From Anaerolineales bacterium (GTDB taxonomy: Bacteria > Chloroflexota > Anaerolineae > 4572-78 > J111): a stretch of DNA of 64,000 nucleotides. Positions 7,946-16,710 of this stretch are shown in pieces. Each line of letters opens with the position of its first letter. The stretch's first letter is position 1. The stretch is from assembly GCA_020634855.1 (NCBI GenBank), contig JACKAU010000002.1, positions 248,001 to 312,000 on the forward strand, in the 5' to 3' direction. The notes beneath the pieces are model-generated. The model was not told where the DNA came from and searched no databases. It saw nothing but the letters and a program-made list of their open reading frames with translations. Both the position numbers and the translations under genes were made by a program.

Positions 7946-8669
7946 GCGCAACCTTCTCTTTATGCTGGCCATTCGATAGACGCTGCTCGGCTTCGGCAAT
8001 AGCGCGATCCATTAAATCGGCTGGGTCTTCGATGACCTGACCGTGACCAACCGCTAACCGGGTCGGATTTAAGCAACGCAGCCGACGAGCCGTTTCCAGC
8101 GCGGTTAACGGATGCCAGGTGGCCAGCGCCGGGAAGGGAAACAGCCAGCGCATCACACCGGCGACGGCCAGTCCGGCTTTGGTCTGAAAGGCGTCGCCGG
8201 CGATCAACGTGCCATCGCGCGTATCCCAAAAGGCGATATGATCTGGGGTGTGTCCTGGCGCGGCCACAACTTCCAACGAGCCGATGTGATCGCCGGGAGC
8301 CAGGAGGCGAGTGGGTTTGGTCTGGCGGAGGACGAAATCGCCGCGCAGTTTGGCTTGAGATTCATCGGCGGTCAGGCTTAAGTCGCCGCTTAAGAAGCGA
8401 GCCGTTCTAGCGGTAAAAGCAACCTCGGCTATCGGTAAGGCCTGGCTCAGTTGATCGAGCGAACCGACGTGGTCGCCGTGGGCATGGGTTAAGACGATGC
8501 GGGTAATTGGTAGATTTTCTTGTTTGGCCGCCGCTAGAATCCCTTTGGCACTGCCGGGTAGACCGGTATCAATTAAAGTCAAACCGTCTTGTTCGCGCAC
8601 AAAGTAGCAGTTAAACGCTGTCAAACGGGTCAACTGAATTAAATTATCGCCGTGATAAGTCGTTTTCAT
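7938..8669 (-). CDS. MBL-fold metallo-hydrolase
   Basis: The 243-residue protein has the metallo-beta-lactamase signature THAHGDHVGSLD (about residues 61-72), binding two metal ions. Further ligands are AAPGHTPDHIAFWD (His), IAGDAF (Asp) and VGHGQVI (His). This order is typical of stand-alone glyoxalase II-like or lactonase-like hydrolases. GGGAGG precedes the ATG at 8669. It shares a promoter with the overlapping tetR gene. The substrate cannot be assigned; small thioesters, lactones or xenobiotics are possible. Confidence 0.9.
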   Translation of the reverse strand: MKTTYHGDNLIQLTRLTAFNCYFVREQDGLTLIDTGLPGSAKGILAAAKQENLPITRIVLTHAHGDHVGSLDQLSQALPIAEVAFTARTARFLSGDLSLTADESQAKLRGDFVLRQTKPTRLLAPGDHIGSLEVVAAPGHTPDHIAFWDTRDGTLIAGDAFQTKAGLAVAGVMRWLFPFPALATWHPLTALETARRLRCLNPTRLAVGHGQVIEDPADLMDRAIAEAEQRLSNGQHKEKVAHG

Positions 8670-8705
8670 CGTAAAAACCTCCCATAAATAATAACCTGAT
8701 CAAAA

Positions 8706-8748
8706 ACTAATATATTTAGATTATATACTAATATTATTAGTTTGTCAA
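8706..8748 (-). promoter_or_regulatory. MBL-tetR operon promoter with TetR operators
   Basis: On the minus strand TTGACA (8748-8743) and TATAAT (8725-8720) are 17 bp apart. The perfect palindrome ACTAATATTATTAGT (8727-8741) fills the spacer. A 12/15 copy (8706-8720) lies 21 bp downstream, two helical turns away, suggesting cooperative binding by the operon's TetR protein. The design mirrors the first TetR unit at 3807-3862. Confidence 0.8.
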
Positions 8749-8822
8749 GATAAAAAATTAAGAAGCCTGATAGCTGACAGCTAAGAGATGAATGCTTCCT
8801 TGAGGTTACCTATTTTCAGGAG

Positions 8823-11582
8823 CTAAGGTTTCGTCGGAGAGAGCAGCCAACTGGGGTAGCGTTCATCGGTGGGAGTCTGGGTCATTTGAGTCCAGTTTGA
8901 AGCCGGAACGCTAATGATCGAGCTTGAGCTAACCGGGAGTGTATAGATGTCCCAATTGTTGGCTCGGTTAGAGGTGAAGGCGATGGTACTGCCATCGGGC
9001 GACCAGTTCGGATCGCGCTCGTCGCCGGGATCGTTCGTTAATTGAACAGCATCGCCGCCGGTAACCGAGACGACGTATAAGTTCCAATTACCATCTCGAT
9101 CTGAGGCAAACACCAGTTGGCGGCCATCCGGCGACCACGAGGTGGGCCAGTCGTCGGCGGGATGATCGGTCAGTTGGCGAAGATTCGTGCCATCGGTCGC
9201 GATGACAAAAAGATCGACATTACCGGTTCGATCTGAGACAAAAGCAATCTGCCGTCCGTCGGGAGACCAGACCGGCCATTCATCAAAAGCGCGATTATCG
9301 GTCGTCAGTTGGGTGGGCCGGCTGCCGTCGGCGTTGGCGATGTAAATCTCAAAATTGCCGGTGCGGTTGGAGCTAAAGGCAATCTGCTGCTCATTGGGCG
9401 ACCAGGCGGGCTGGAGATCATCGCCGATGGTTTCGGTTAAATTGAGCGATGAGCCGCCGGGATCAATGATGTAAATATCCCGATCGCTATTTTGATCGCT
9501 GGCCAGTAGCGCCCGACCCGACGCTGACCAGGTGAGACGGCTATTCGGTTCGGGGTTGAGACCGGCAGCCGATCCGGACCGATCACGGCTGTCAAAATAG
9601 GAAACTTGCTGGCCGGTGGGCAACGTCGCCACCAAGACGCCGGGCAAATTGACCGGCGCCGGACCGGTCGAGACGGGTGAAGTGAGCGTAACAGTGGCAG
9701 GCAACGGTGTTACCGTGGGCGGTGGTGTGGGAGAGAGGGAGATACGGGTAGCTGTTGGAGTCTGGCTGGGGGATGGTAAAGGCTGTAGGGTTGGAGTGCT
9801 GGGGAAATCTGTGGCTATAAGTAAGGTAGCGGCTTCTGCAAGTTCGGCTGTAAGTCTGGGTGTCGGCGTAGAGTCGATGGGTGGGGTTGGGGTCAATGAG
9901 GGATCAGGCGACGTGGCGGCTACACCGGACGGCCCCGTAACCGGACCATTGATAAAGGCCAATACGGCTACAAACCCACCAATGAAGATTAGCAGCGCCA
10001 ACAAAATCAAACTAAAGCGGCGGGTATAAGTTGGCCCCCTGCGGCTAACCGGCGGCTGCGAGCGGGCAACAGAAGACGATGCCGGCATAACCGGCGGACG
10101 GCCGGGTGAATCGATCCGGCTCTGGGCAAAAATTTTGGTAACGTCATATCGATCGGACAGGATGGTCTCATCCGTATCGGGGTTTGCCAGCAGAGTGGTC
10201 TCAGGCTCAGCGTTAGATAGGGTGACGGGCGGCTGGTCCGTGACCGGTTTGAGGGGAAGTTCAATGTAAAACTCAGAGCCGACTCCCAAGACACTTGATA
10301 CCGAGATTTCGCCACCATGTAGTTCAATTAAACGTTTGGCAATAGCCAGCCCTAACCCTACACCCTGCCGTTTCTGAACTGCGGTATGGCTAGCCCGGCC
10401 GAATTTCTCAAAAACCAGATCGGTCTCACGAGCATCGATCCCAAAGCCGGTATCGGAGATGGTGATTTTCAAGGCTGTGGGGAGAGTTTTGGCGTGGATT
10501 TCAATCATGCCCCGATCCGTATATTTCACGGCGTTGGTTAGGATTTGCAGTAGAGCTTGGCGCAATCGAGACGGATCGGCTTGAACGAGGGGAAGGGAGT
10601 CCGGCAACTCAGTTCGGACCAAGATATCTTTACCACGAGCCAAGCCTTGGGTAATGTGGCCGACATCGCTGAGCAACTGTTGGGGATCAACCGGCTCGAT
10701 AACCAGTTCGAGCTGGCTATTTTCAATTTGGACTACCTCTTCTAAGTTGCTGAGCAAGCTTTTAAGGTGGTCGATTTTTAACCAAACATCTTCCAGCGAT
10801 GAAGACTGGCCGTTTTGTCCAATTTTATCACCGGCCTTTTCGATCAGATGTTCCAATTCGCGAAACTGCTTATCGAGGGCACGCAGGGTTCCTTCAATTA
10901 ACTCCGCAGATTTTTGATCACCGGGAACAGGGGGTGGAGAGGCATGCGCGGTTCTGAGCTTGGCCTCGATCAATTGTTTATTAAGAGAAGTAACCTCCTT
11001 CCGAAGCTGCTCAAGCTCGTGGGTCGAATACATCATGTGGCGTGTGTGATGTTTCAGGATAGTTCGGTTTTGCTGAAGACGCTGGCCCAGGTTGATAATA
11101 TGCTTTCGATTTTCGGAAGTGAGGAGTCCCGTTACCAAGGCCAGCAGAGCCGGAGGCACAAGTACACCTAGCGCTGCTAATGAGATTTGGCTGGTGACAA
11201 CCAGAATTAAGAGAATAACCGCGATTGCGAAGGATATCACGGCCATGACGGCCACCGGTTCCAGGAGCGTACCGGCGATAACGGCCAGAGGGACCAGTAA
11301 ATATGGGGCTGAAGTAGTTACGGCACCGGGACTTAAAAATATCTCAGCAATGAGCCCTATAAGTTGGAAGACAAGGCTATAAATGGCAACCACGATCCGA
11401 CCAGTCGCGCGGATGATGTAGGTGACGGCGGCAATAACCAGTAGAGCCACGGCGCGTAAAAACCAGGGTGAACCGACTCCTTCGATGAATATGGCCCCTA
11501 TCCCAATAATTACCCCAACGACGGCTAACCCTAAAACGATACGAGTCAAAGCGTCGCCGTGTATTTGTTCTACTTCATTCAT
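8823..11582 (-). CDS. Membrane histidine-kinase-like ATPase fused to C-terminal TolB/PD40 beta propeller
   Basis: The 919-residue start at ATG 11582 follows GAGGG at good spacing; earlier TTG and ATG codons in frame look weaker. Order of parts: about six helices (1-165), a coiled coil (165-275), an HATPase domain with N box QILTNAVKYT (about 347), G1 DTGFGI (about 375) and G2 GVGLGLAIAKRL (about 405), a transmembrane helix (about 520-545), a Pro/Thr-rich stalk (550-650), then about six PD40 blades of the type WSPDGRQIAFVSDRTGN (660-915). The usual HELRTP phospho-acceptor box is absent. The propeller should be outside and the ATPase inside. Downstream partner unknown; it lies alone 205 bp from the ABC genes. 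Confidence 0.85.
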   Translation of the reverse strand: MNEVEQIHGDALTRIVLGLAVVGVIIGIGAIFIEGVGSPWFLRAVALLVIAAVTYIIRATGRIVVAIYSLVFQLIGLIAEIFLSPGAVTTSAPYLLVPLAVIAGTLLEPVAVMAVISFAIAVILLILVVTSQISLAALGVLVPPALLALVTGLLTSENRKHIINLGQRLQQNRTILKHHTRHMMYSTHELEQLRKEVTSLNKQLIEAKLRTAHASPPPVPGDQKSAELIEGTLRALDKQFRELEHLIEKAGDKIGQNGQSSSLEDVWLKIDHLKSLLSNLEEVVQIENSQLELVIEPVDPQQLLSDVGHITQGLARGKDILVRTELPDSLPLVQADPSRLRQALLQILTNAVKYTDRGMIEIHAKTLPTALKITISDTGFGIDARETDLVFEKFGRASHTAVQKRQGVGLGLAIAKRLIELHGGEISVSSVLGVGSEFYIELPLKPVTDQPPVTLSNAEPETTLLANPDTDETILSDRYDVTKIFAQSRIDSPGRPPVMPASSSVARSQPPVSRRGPTYTRRFSLILLALLIFIGGFVAVLAFINGPVTGPSGVAATSPDPSLTPTPPIDSTPTPRLTAELAEAATLLIATDFPSTPTLQPLPSPSQTPTATRISLSPTPPPTVTPLPATVTLTSPVSTGPAPVNLPGVLVATLPTGQQVSYFDSRDRSGSAAGLNPEPNSRLTWSASGRALLASDQNSDRDIYIIDPGGSSLNLTETIGDDLQPAWSPNEQQIAFSSNRTGNFEIYIANADGSRPTQLTTDNRAFDEWPVWSPDGRQIAFVSDRTGNVDLFVIATDGTNLRQLTDHPADDWPTSWSPDGRQLVFASDRDGNWNLYVVSVTGGDAVQLTNDPGDERDPNWSPDGSTIAFTSNRANNWDIYTLPVSSSSIISVPASNWTQMTQTPTDERYPSWLLSPTKP

Positions 11583-11787
11583 TGTGACCCTCATTTTCGA
11601 CACTGATTCGACCGCCAAAATTATTTAGCCCTGTTCATCTCAGAGTCGAACATCGACTGACCGACGTAGTTGTTAAAGATCAAGAAAGAGGTGTTGCCTT
11701 AATTAACCAAGAGCGATTTTTAGCTAATTAACACTCTAAAAAATTATCATACTTCTTGGGTCAAAATCAATAGGCTAATGGTGGGGG

Positions 11788-12378
11788 TTAGCGTCGCTGC
11801 CACCAGACTAAGAGGCTGAGGGTCACGAAAGTGAAGGGAATAAGCAGAACAGTAATGAAGAAGACAGCCACGATTGCGAAAAAATTTAACGGCATCTCTT
11901 TAAGTGGTAGTTCTATTAATGGCTCTGGAAGAAGGGGAACTGCGGGTTCCGATGGGGACCGGGTCACTTCCAGCAAGCCATGCGTCAGATTCATTTCGTC
12001 AACCTGCTGAACCTCATAGGTCTTACTACCGGCCATAAATACCATGCCGTAATCTTGCAAGGCATATTTGCCCCTTAGATCGGATTCCACGTCGGGATCA
12101 TGAAATTCGGATGAGATCAAGTTGGACTGTACTTCAAATTGGTTCAGATAGGCTTTCGCCTTGGCCAGGCGCACATCGCCGGAGCGAAAGAAACAGAGAA
12201 TTTTGACCGGTTGGTCGAGTTCTTGCAAGACTTTGATGGTATGAGGCGAAAGAGAATAGCTTTTGATTTCGGTTAAATCAAATTTGGGATTATTATTAAA
12301 ACAAAGGGCATTGAGAAGAACCAGAATAGTTAAAAAGATAATCAGTTTTAGAGCCAGTTTTGATTTATAGTTCGCCAT
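11788..12378 (-). CDS. GldG-like ABC auxiliary membrane protein (short form)
   Basis: The 196-residue protein has an N-terminal helix (about 10-27), then FDLTEIKSYSLSPHTIKVLQ, the hallmark opening of GldG/ABC_transp_aux proteins (DLTE...YSLS...T...L). A thioredoxin-like half (VKILCFFRSGDVRLAKAKAY) follows, with a C-terminal helix (about 168-190). Full GldG proteins are 450-600 residues, so this is a strongly shortened version keeping only the first domain. It is the last gene of an ATPase-permease-auxiliary set. GldFG-type complexes are linked to gliding or to export of unknown substrates. No strong ribosome site is seen. Confidence 0.75.
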   Translation of the reverse strand: MANYKSKLALKLIIFLTILVLLNALCFNNNPKFDLTEIKSYSLSPHTIKVLQELDQPVKILCFFRSGDVRLAKAKAYLNQFEVQSNLISSEFHDPDVESDLRGKYALQDYGMVFMAGSKTYEVQQVDEMNLTHGLLEVTRSPSEPAVPLLPEPLIELPLKEMPLNFFAIVAVFFITVLLIPFTFVTLSLLVWWQRR

Positions 12379-12473
12379 ACCAAAAGTAAGCCGCCCAGTA
12401 ATTTGAAGAAGTAAAAGTAATTGAAGGTAAAGTTGTGAGAAATCCGGTTGGCCGGAGCGGTAAAATGTTACCG

Positions 12474-13175
12474 CTAAAGCCTTATCTTGAGGATATGAGT
12501 TGTAAGGTATAGAATAGCAACGATCATACTAACGAAGTAGGTTATATTACTTATGGTCAAAACCCCTACCACAAAATCCAGAAAATGATATTGGCTCGAT
12601 AGATAAGTCAAAATGGCGCCGACCGAGCCGTTAAAGACCGCTCCCAGACGGCCAATTAACCAAAGAAATGCGGCAAGCGCCACAGACAAAATAACGGCGG
12701 TTAACCGGTTGGTACACATCGCCGACGACATAACAACTATACTAATTAACAGCCCGCCAAAAAGAAAGAGGCCAAAATAACCGACTAACGCTACCGGTAG
12801 ATCCGGCTGCCCAAAATAAATCAAGATAAATAAATAAGCTATCGTCGGAGCCACCATCACAACTAAAAAGAGAAAGGCTGCCAGAAACTTACCCAGAACG
12901 ATCTCCCATAAAGCAACGGGCGATGTCATCAGCAACTCCAGTGTACCGCGTTGAAACTCACGGACCAGGAGATGGTTCATCAAGATTGGGATAAAAAAGA
13001 TCAAGGTTATTCCGGCTACTTCAAATACGGGGGAAAGGGTGGCTTGATGATGAGCGACAACATTAAAAGAGAATACAATACCGGTAATAAACAAAAAAAA
13101 CGCCCCTATAAGATACGCGGTAGGTGAAACAAGAAACGTTTCAAATTCACGCTTGGCAACAACCAGGGCGTTCAT
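12474..13175 (-). CDS. ABC-2 type permease, GldF-like
   Basis: The 233-residue protein has six membrane helices and the typical start MNALVVAKREFETFLVSPTA, seen in GldF and NosY-like ABC-2 permeases. REFQRGTLELLMTSPVALWE is the conserved cytosolic coupling region. It starts 10 bp after the ATPase stop and is followed by the GldG-like gene. An 8-bp hairpin (AGCGGTAA/TTACCGCT, 12456-12475) overlaps its stop codon and may tune expression of the third gene. Confidence 0.88.
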   Translation of the reverse strand: MNALVVAKREFETFLVSPTAYLIGAFFLFITGIVFSFNVVAHHQATLSPVFEVAGITLIFFIPILMNHLLVREFQRGTLELLMTSPVALWEIVLGKFLAAFLFLVVMVAPTIAYLFILIYFGQPDLPVALVGYFGLFLFGGLLISIVVMSSAMCTNRLTAVILSVALAAFLWLIGRLGAVFNGSVGAILTYLSSQYHFLDFVVGVLTISNITYFVSMIVAILYLTTHILKIRL

Positions 13176-13185
13176 AACCAGATAG

Positions 13186-13929
13186 TTATCGAAAGATGGG
13201 GTTGATAGATATGGAAAGCGCCTCTGCTAAAATTGATATAGCTCCCGGTTCGGCCACTTTGCGAGGCTCAACCCGTCTTTGAGACATTTTTAACCGTTTC
13301 TCACCTACAATACGACCTTTATCCATCATCAAAACACGATCACAAAACTGTTCAACATCGCACCAGGTATGGGTACTGAGAAAAACGGTATATTGGTTGG
13401 TTAATGGTTTGATAAACTGATAGATCTCCATGATTTGGTCAGGAGCCAGTCCGGCGGTGGGTTGATCGAGAATGAGAATTTCGGGGTTAAAGACCACCGC
13501 TTGGGCCAAGCCCACCCGGCGGTGGAGGTCCAACGGCAGTTTGCCAATCAAAGTCTTGGTATGACGGGACAACTGAAACTCTTCAATCACCTGACAAACG
13601 CGCCGATGCCGATCATTAACCCGATGAAGCCGAGCGACAAAGGTGAGGTAATTTTCAACGGTCATATCGCCATAAAGCGAAACACCTTGCGGCAAATAAC
13701 CGACCCGCCGACGTATTTCATGACTATGCGATAAAATATTATATCCCAATATAGTCAGTTTACCGCTTGACGGAAACATGTAGGCAGTCAAAACTCGGAT
13801 AAGCGTTGTTTTGCCGGCGCCGGTTTGCCCATATAAGCCCACCGTTTCACCTTTTTCGACTTTGAAATTCACATTTTGAATAACCGCTTTGTTACCGAAA
13901 TGCTTGGTAATATTTTCTATCTCAATCAT
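13186..13929 (-). CDS. ABC transporter ATP-binding protein, GldA-like, with degenerate catalytic motifs
   Basis: The 247-residue protein has Walker A GQTGAGKT (34-41), Q-loop YLPQG (Gln81), Walker B ILILDQPT and H-switch STHTW (His187). Two key features are altered. The signature LSGGQ/LSKGY position reads LPLDLH (131-136), losing its Ser and Gly, and the catalytic Glu after the Walker B Asp155 is Gln156. In other ABC ATPases the Glu-to-Gln change blocks hydrolysis. The residues around these sites are otherwise GldA-like (HRRVGLAQA). It heads a three-gene set with GldF-like and GldG-like genes. It may bind ATP without normal turnover. Confidence 0.87.
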   Translation of the reverse strand: MIEIENITKHFGNKAVIQNVNFKVEKGETVGLYGQTGAGKTTLIRVLTAYMFPSSGKLTILGYNILSHSHEIRRRVGYLPQGVSLYGDMTVENYLTFVARLHRVNDRHRRVCQVIEEFQLSRHTKTLIGKLPLDLHRRVGLAQAVVFNPEILILDQPTAGLAPDQIMEIYQFIKPLTNQYTVFLSTHTWCDVEQFCDRVLMMDKGRIVGEKRLKMSQRRVEPRKVAEPGAISILAEALSISINPIFR

Positions 13930-14234
13930 AGAGATTCCGTTTAACTTCTTGAGATTTGGGTCAGATTGACGCGATCATACGTTTTCATCATAGGGAGTTG
14001 AGATTAAACAAACATTAAGTTCTTACGATAGTTCAATTTTGCACAATTAATTTTGACAATAAAATATAACTCATTTAAAATCGGAACCTAGCTGGCGATA
14101 AGACCTCTTAATGAGAGAGAGCAAACCCTACAAAATCCGGCTTCGCCTCCAATACGAAGCTTGCTTTAATAAACTGCCTCGTTAGCATAAATCTTTAACC
14201 TAAATTGTTCGATTAAAATTTAAGGAGAGTCTAC
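13930..14234. other. Divergent intergenic region, ABC set / hppA
   Basis: About 305 bp, AT-rich, between divergently transcribed genes. It holds a clear plus-strand promoter (14053-14081) leading to hppA with a leader of about 145 nt. No riboswitch or clear minus-strand promoter was recognised. Confidence 0.6.
14053..14081 (+). promoter_or_regulatory. hppA promoter
   Basis: TTGACA (14053-14058) and TAAAAT (14076-14081) are separated by 17 bp, a near-consensus housekeeping promoter. The expected transcript has a 5' leader of about 145 nt before the hppA ATG. Confidence 0.75.
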
Positions 14235-16553
14235 ATGTTTCGACGCGGAGTCATAGTGGCTCTAATCCTCACTTTGGTAATCGCTGCACCTCCTGCACTA
14301 GCAGCACCCTTAGCCCAAGAAGCACGTGAACCGTTGCCTTGGATCTGGTGGTTAACACCTGTCGGATCGTTTGTGGCCTTGCTTGTGGCCTATCTGCTTT
14401 ACCAATCGGTTATGCAGCGGAGTGAAGGCTCCCAAATCATGATCGAAATCGCTCAGGCTGTCCGTGAAGGGGCTATGGCCTATCTGAGCCGCCAGTACCG
14501 AATTGTCGGTATCGTTTTTGCCGTCCTTTTTGTTATTTTACTCATTATGAGCTTTGTCGGGCTACAAAGCTTCATTGTGCCGTTCGCCTTTATCACAGGC
14601 GGGGTTTTCTCGGCTATTTGTGGTTTTATCGGCATGAAGGCTGCCACCAACGCTTCGGCCAGAACCGCTAATGCAGCCCAAGAGAGTTTGAATGATGGCT
14701 TACAGGTAGCCTTTAGAGCCGGCGCGGTTATGGGGCTTTCTGTAGTAGGCTTTGCCTTGTTGGATAGTAGTTTATGGTTTCTTTTTCTCTATTACTTTAC
14801 ATCGGTGAGTCTATCTGAAATCACCGTCATCATGTTGAGCGCGGCTATGGGCGCTTCGACGCAAGCGCTGTTTGCCCGCGTTGGCGGGGGTATCTACACC
14901 AAGGCCGCCGATGTCGGCGCCGACCTGGTCGGTAAAGTTGAGGCCGGCATCCCGGAGGACGATCCGCGCAACCCGGCTACGATTGCTGACAACGTCGGCG
15001 ACAACGTGGGTGACGTGGCCGGTATGGGGGCTGACTTATATGAGTCCTATGTCGGCTCAATTAGAGCGGCTTCGGCATTGGGGGTTGGCGCCGTGGCGGT
15101 TGGGCTGGGGGTCACGGTCCCGGAGGGCATCAGCATTTTAGAAATGCAAGTGCGTTTTCTAGCCGCGCCGATGGTCATTGCTGGCGTGGGGGTAATCCTG
15201 TCCATCATCGGCATTTATATGGTCCGCACCAAGGAAGATGCTTCGATGGGCGAAATTATGGGCTCCTTAATTAGAAGCATCACCATCAGTTCAGTTCTAA
15301 TTGCAATTGCCGCGATACCGATTATCTATATTCTAAAATTACCCTGGTCTTTCCTAATTGCGATCATTACCGGTTTGGTGGTTGGGGAAGTCATTGGTCG
15401 GGCCACCGAATATTACACCTCCGATGAATACCCCCCGACCCAGAATATTTCCAAACAGGGCGAAACCGGCCCGGCTACCGTCATCATCAGTGGTCTGGCC
15501 GTTGGGATGCGCTCGACCGGTATTCCGGTAGTGGCGGTTGTATTGGGGATTGCGCTAAGCTACTATGCCACCGGCGGGTTGGAAAACAGCCTTTTGGGTT
15601 TGTATGGGGTGGGCTTAGCAGCAACCAGTATGCTGTCAACCTTGGGTCTGACGCTAGCAACTGACGCCTACGGCCCCATCGCTGACAACGCCGGTGGTAA
15701 TGCCGAAATGTCGCATCTCCCGCCTGAAGTTCGCGAACGCACCGACGAATTGGACGCCGTGGGCAACACCACCGCCGCGACCGGCAAGGGGTTTGCTATC
15801 GGTTCAGCCGCGTTGACCGCCTTGGCCCTGTTGGCGTCTTACATTGAGCAGATTCGAGCGATGTTGTTGTTGAAAGGGGAAACGGCCTTAGAGGTGGCCA
15901 ACCAATTCGTTCCCCTTCAGGAGATCACCATCCGGCAGTTTGCTGATTTTTACGATGTCTCGTTACTCAATCCGGCTGTTCTCATTGGCGTCTTCGCCGG
16001 TGGGGTAACCGTCTTCTTCTTCTCAGCGATGACGATGGACGCTGTGGGGCGGGCAGCCGGAGCGATGGTGGAAGAAGTTCGACGTCAATTTAGAGAAAAG
16101 CCGGGCATTCTCGAAGGCAAAGAAAAGCCGGATTATGCGTTGTGTGTCGCCATTAGTACCGCCGGCGCTCAACGCGAGATGATAGCGCCTTCCATTTTGG
16201 CCATCGCCGTTCCGGTTGTTGTTGGTCTGATTTTTGGAGTAGCCGGCGTCTTGGGTTTGCTGGCCGGCGGTCTGACTACCGGCTTCTTAATGGCGGTTAT
16301 GATGGCTAACTCCGGAGGAGCTTGGGACAATGCTAAGAAGCACATCGAAAAAGGGGCATATGGGGGTAAAGGGTCCACCGCTCATAAAGCGACAGTGGTT
16401 GGCGATACCGTCGGCGATCCCTTCAAAGACACGACCGGCCCCTCGCTCAACATTTTGATCAAGTTGATGTCGATGGTTTCCATTGTTTTCGCCGGTTTGA
16501 TTGTCGCGCTCGATAACGGGTTTGGTTTATTGGGCTTATTGTTAGGCGTTTAA
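14235..16553 (+). CDS. hppA: Membrane-bound cation-translocating pyrophosphatase
   Basis: The 772-residue protein couples pyrophosphate hydrolysis to cation export across the membrane. The pyrophosphate/Mg site is intact: GGGIYTKAADVGADLVGKVE, DDPRNPATIADNVGDNVGD, then DAYGPIADNAGGNAEMS and the C-terminal GDTVGDPFKDTTGP. The determinant position reads GNTTAATGKG, with Ala where potassium-independent enzymes have Lys, so it should be the K+-stimulated type; whether it pumps Na+ or H+ is not certain. A signal-like hydrophobic N-terminus precedes the first helix. AAGGAG lies 8-13 bp before the ATG. It is monocistronic, ending in two hairpins. Confidence 0.97.
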   Translation: MFRRGVIVALILTLVIAAPPALAAPLAQEAREPLPWIWWLTPVGSFVALLVAYLLYQSVMQRSEGSQIMIEIAQAVREGAMAYLSRQYRIVGIVFAVLFVILLIMSFVGLQSFIVPFAFITGGVFSAICGFIGMKAATNASARTANAAQESLNDGLQVAFRAGAVMGLSVVGFALLDSSLWFLFLYYFTSVSLSEITVIMLSAAMGASTQALFARVGGGIYTKAADVGADLVGKVEAGIPEDDPRNPATIADNVGDNVGDVAGMGADLYESYVGSIRAASALGVGAVAVGLGVTVPEGISILEMQVRFLAAPMVIAGVGVILSIIGIYMVRTKEDASMGEIMGSLIRSITISSVLIAIAAIPIIYILKLPWSFLIAIITGLVVGEVIGRATEYYTSDEYPPTQNISKQGETGPATVIISGLAVGMRSTGIPVVAVVLGIALSYYATGGLENSLLGLYGVGLAATSMLSTLGLTLATDAYGPIADNAGGNAEMSHLPPEVRERTDELDAVGNTTAATGKGFAIGSAALTALALLASYIEQIRAMLLLKGETALEVANQFVPLQEITIRQFADFYDVSLLNPAVLIGVFAGGVTVFFFSAMTMDAVGRAAGAMVEEVRRQFREKPGILEGKEKPDYALCVAISTAGAQREMIAPSILAIAVPVVVGLIFGVAGVLGLLAGGLTTGFLMAVMMANSGGAWDNAKKHIEKGAYGGKGSTAHKATVVGDTVGDPFKDTTGPSLNILIKLMSMVSIVFAGLIVALDNGFGLLGLLLGV

Positions 16554-16571
16554 CCGGTATTATCCCGATAC

Positions 16572-16613
16572 TTCCGTATGTAGGACAAACTTAGGTTTGT
16601 CCTACATACGGAA
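16572..16613. repeat. Perfect 19-bp hairpin after hppA
   Basis: A 19-bp perfect inverted repeat (16572-16590 with 16595-16613) surrounds the loop TTAG. It contains GTAGGACAAAC and its complement. A perfect stem this long without a T tract looks like a mobile palindromic repeat rather than a simple terminator. It lies directly before the true terminator. Confidence 0.7.
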
Positions 16614-16616
16614 AAT

Positions 16617-16654
16617 AAAAAGTGGGGCGGACACATAAGTTCGCCCCACTTTTT
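16617..16654. terminator. Bidirectional terminator between hppA and fhs
   Basis: AAAAAGTGGGGCG (16617-16629) pairs with CGCCCCACTTTTT (16642-16654). The stem is GC-rich and flanked by A and T tracts, so it can end both the hppA transcript and the converging fhs transcript. Confidence 0.9.
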
Positions 16655-16710
16655 GGTTAATTTGCAATCAATAAACCCATTTAGCTTCAGGTATTCCAGG
16701 CTAACCGGCT

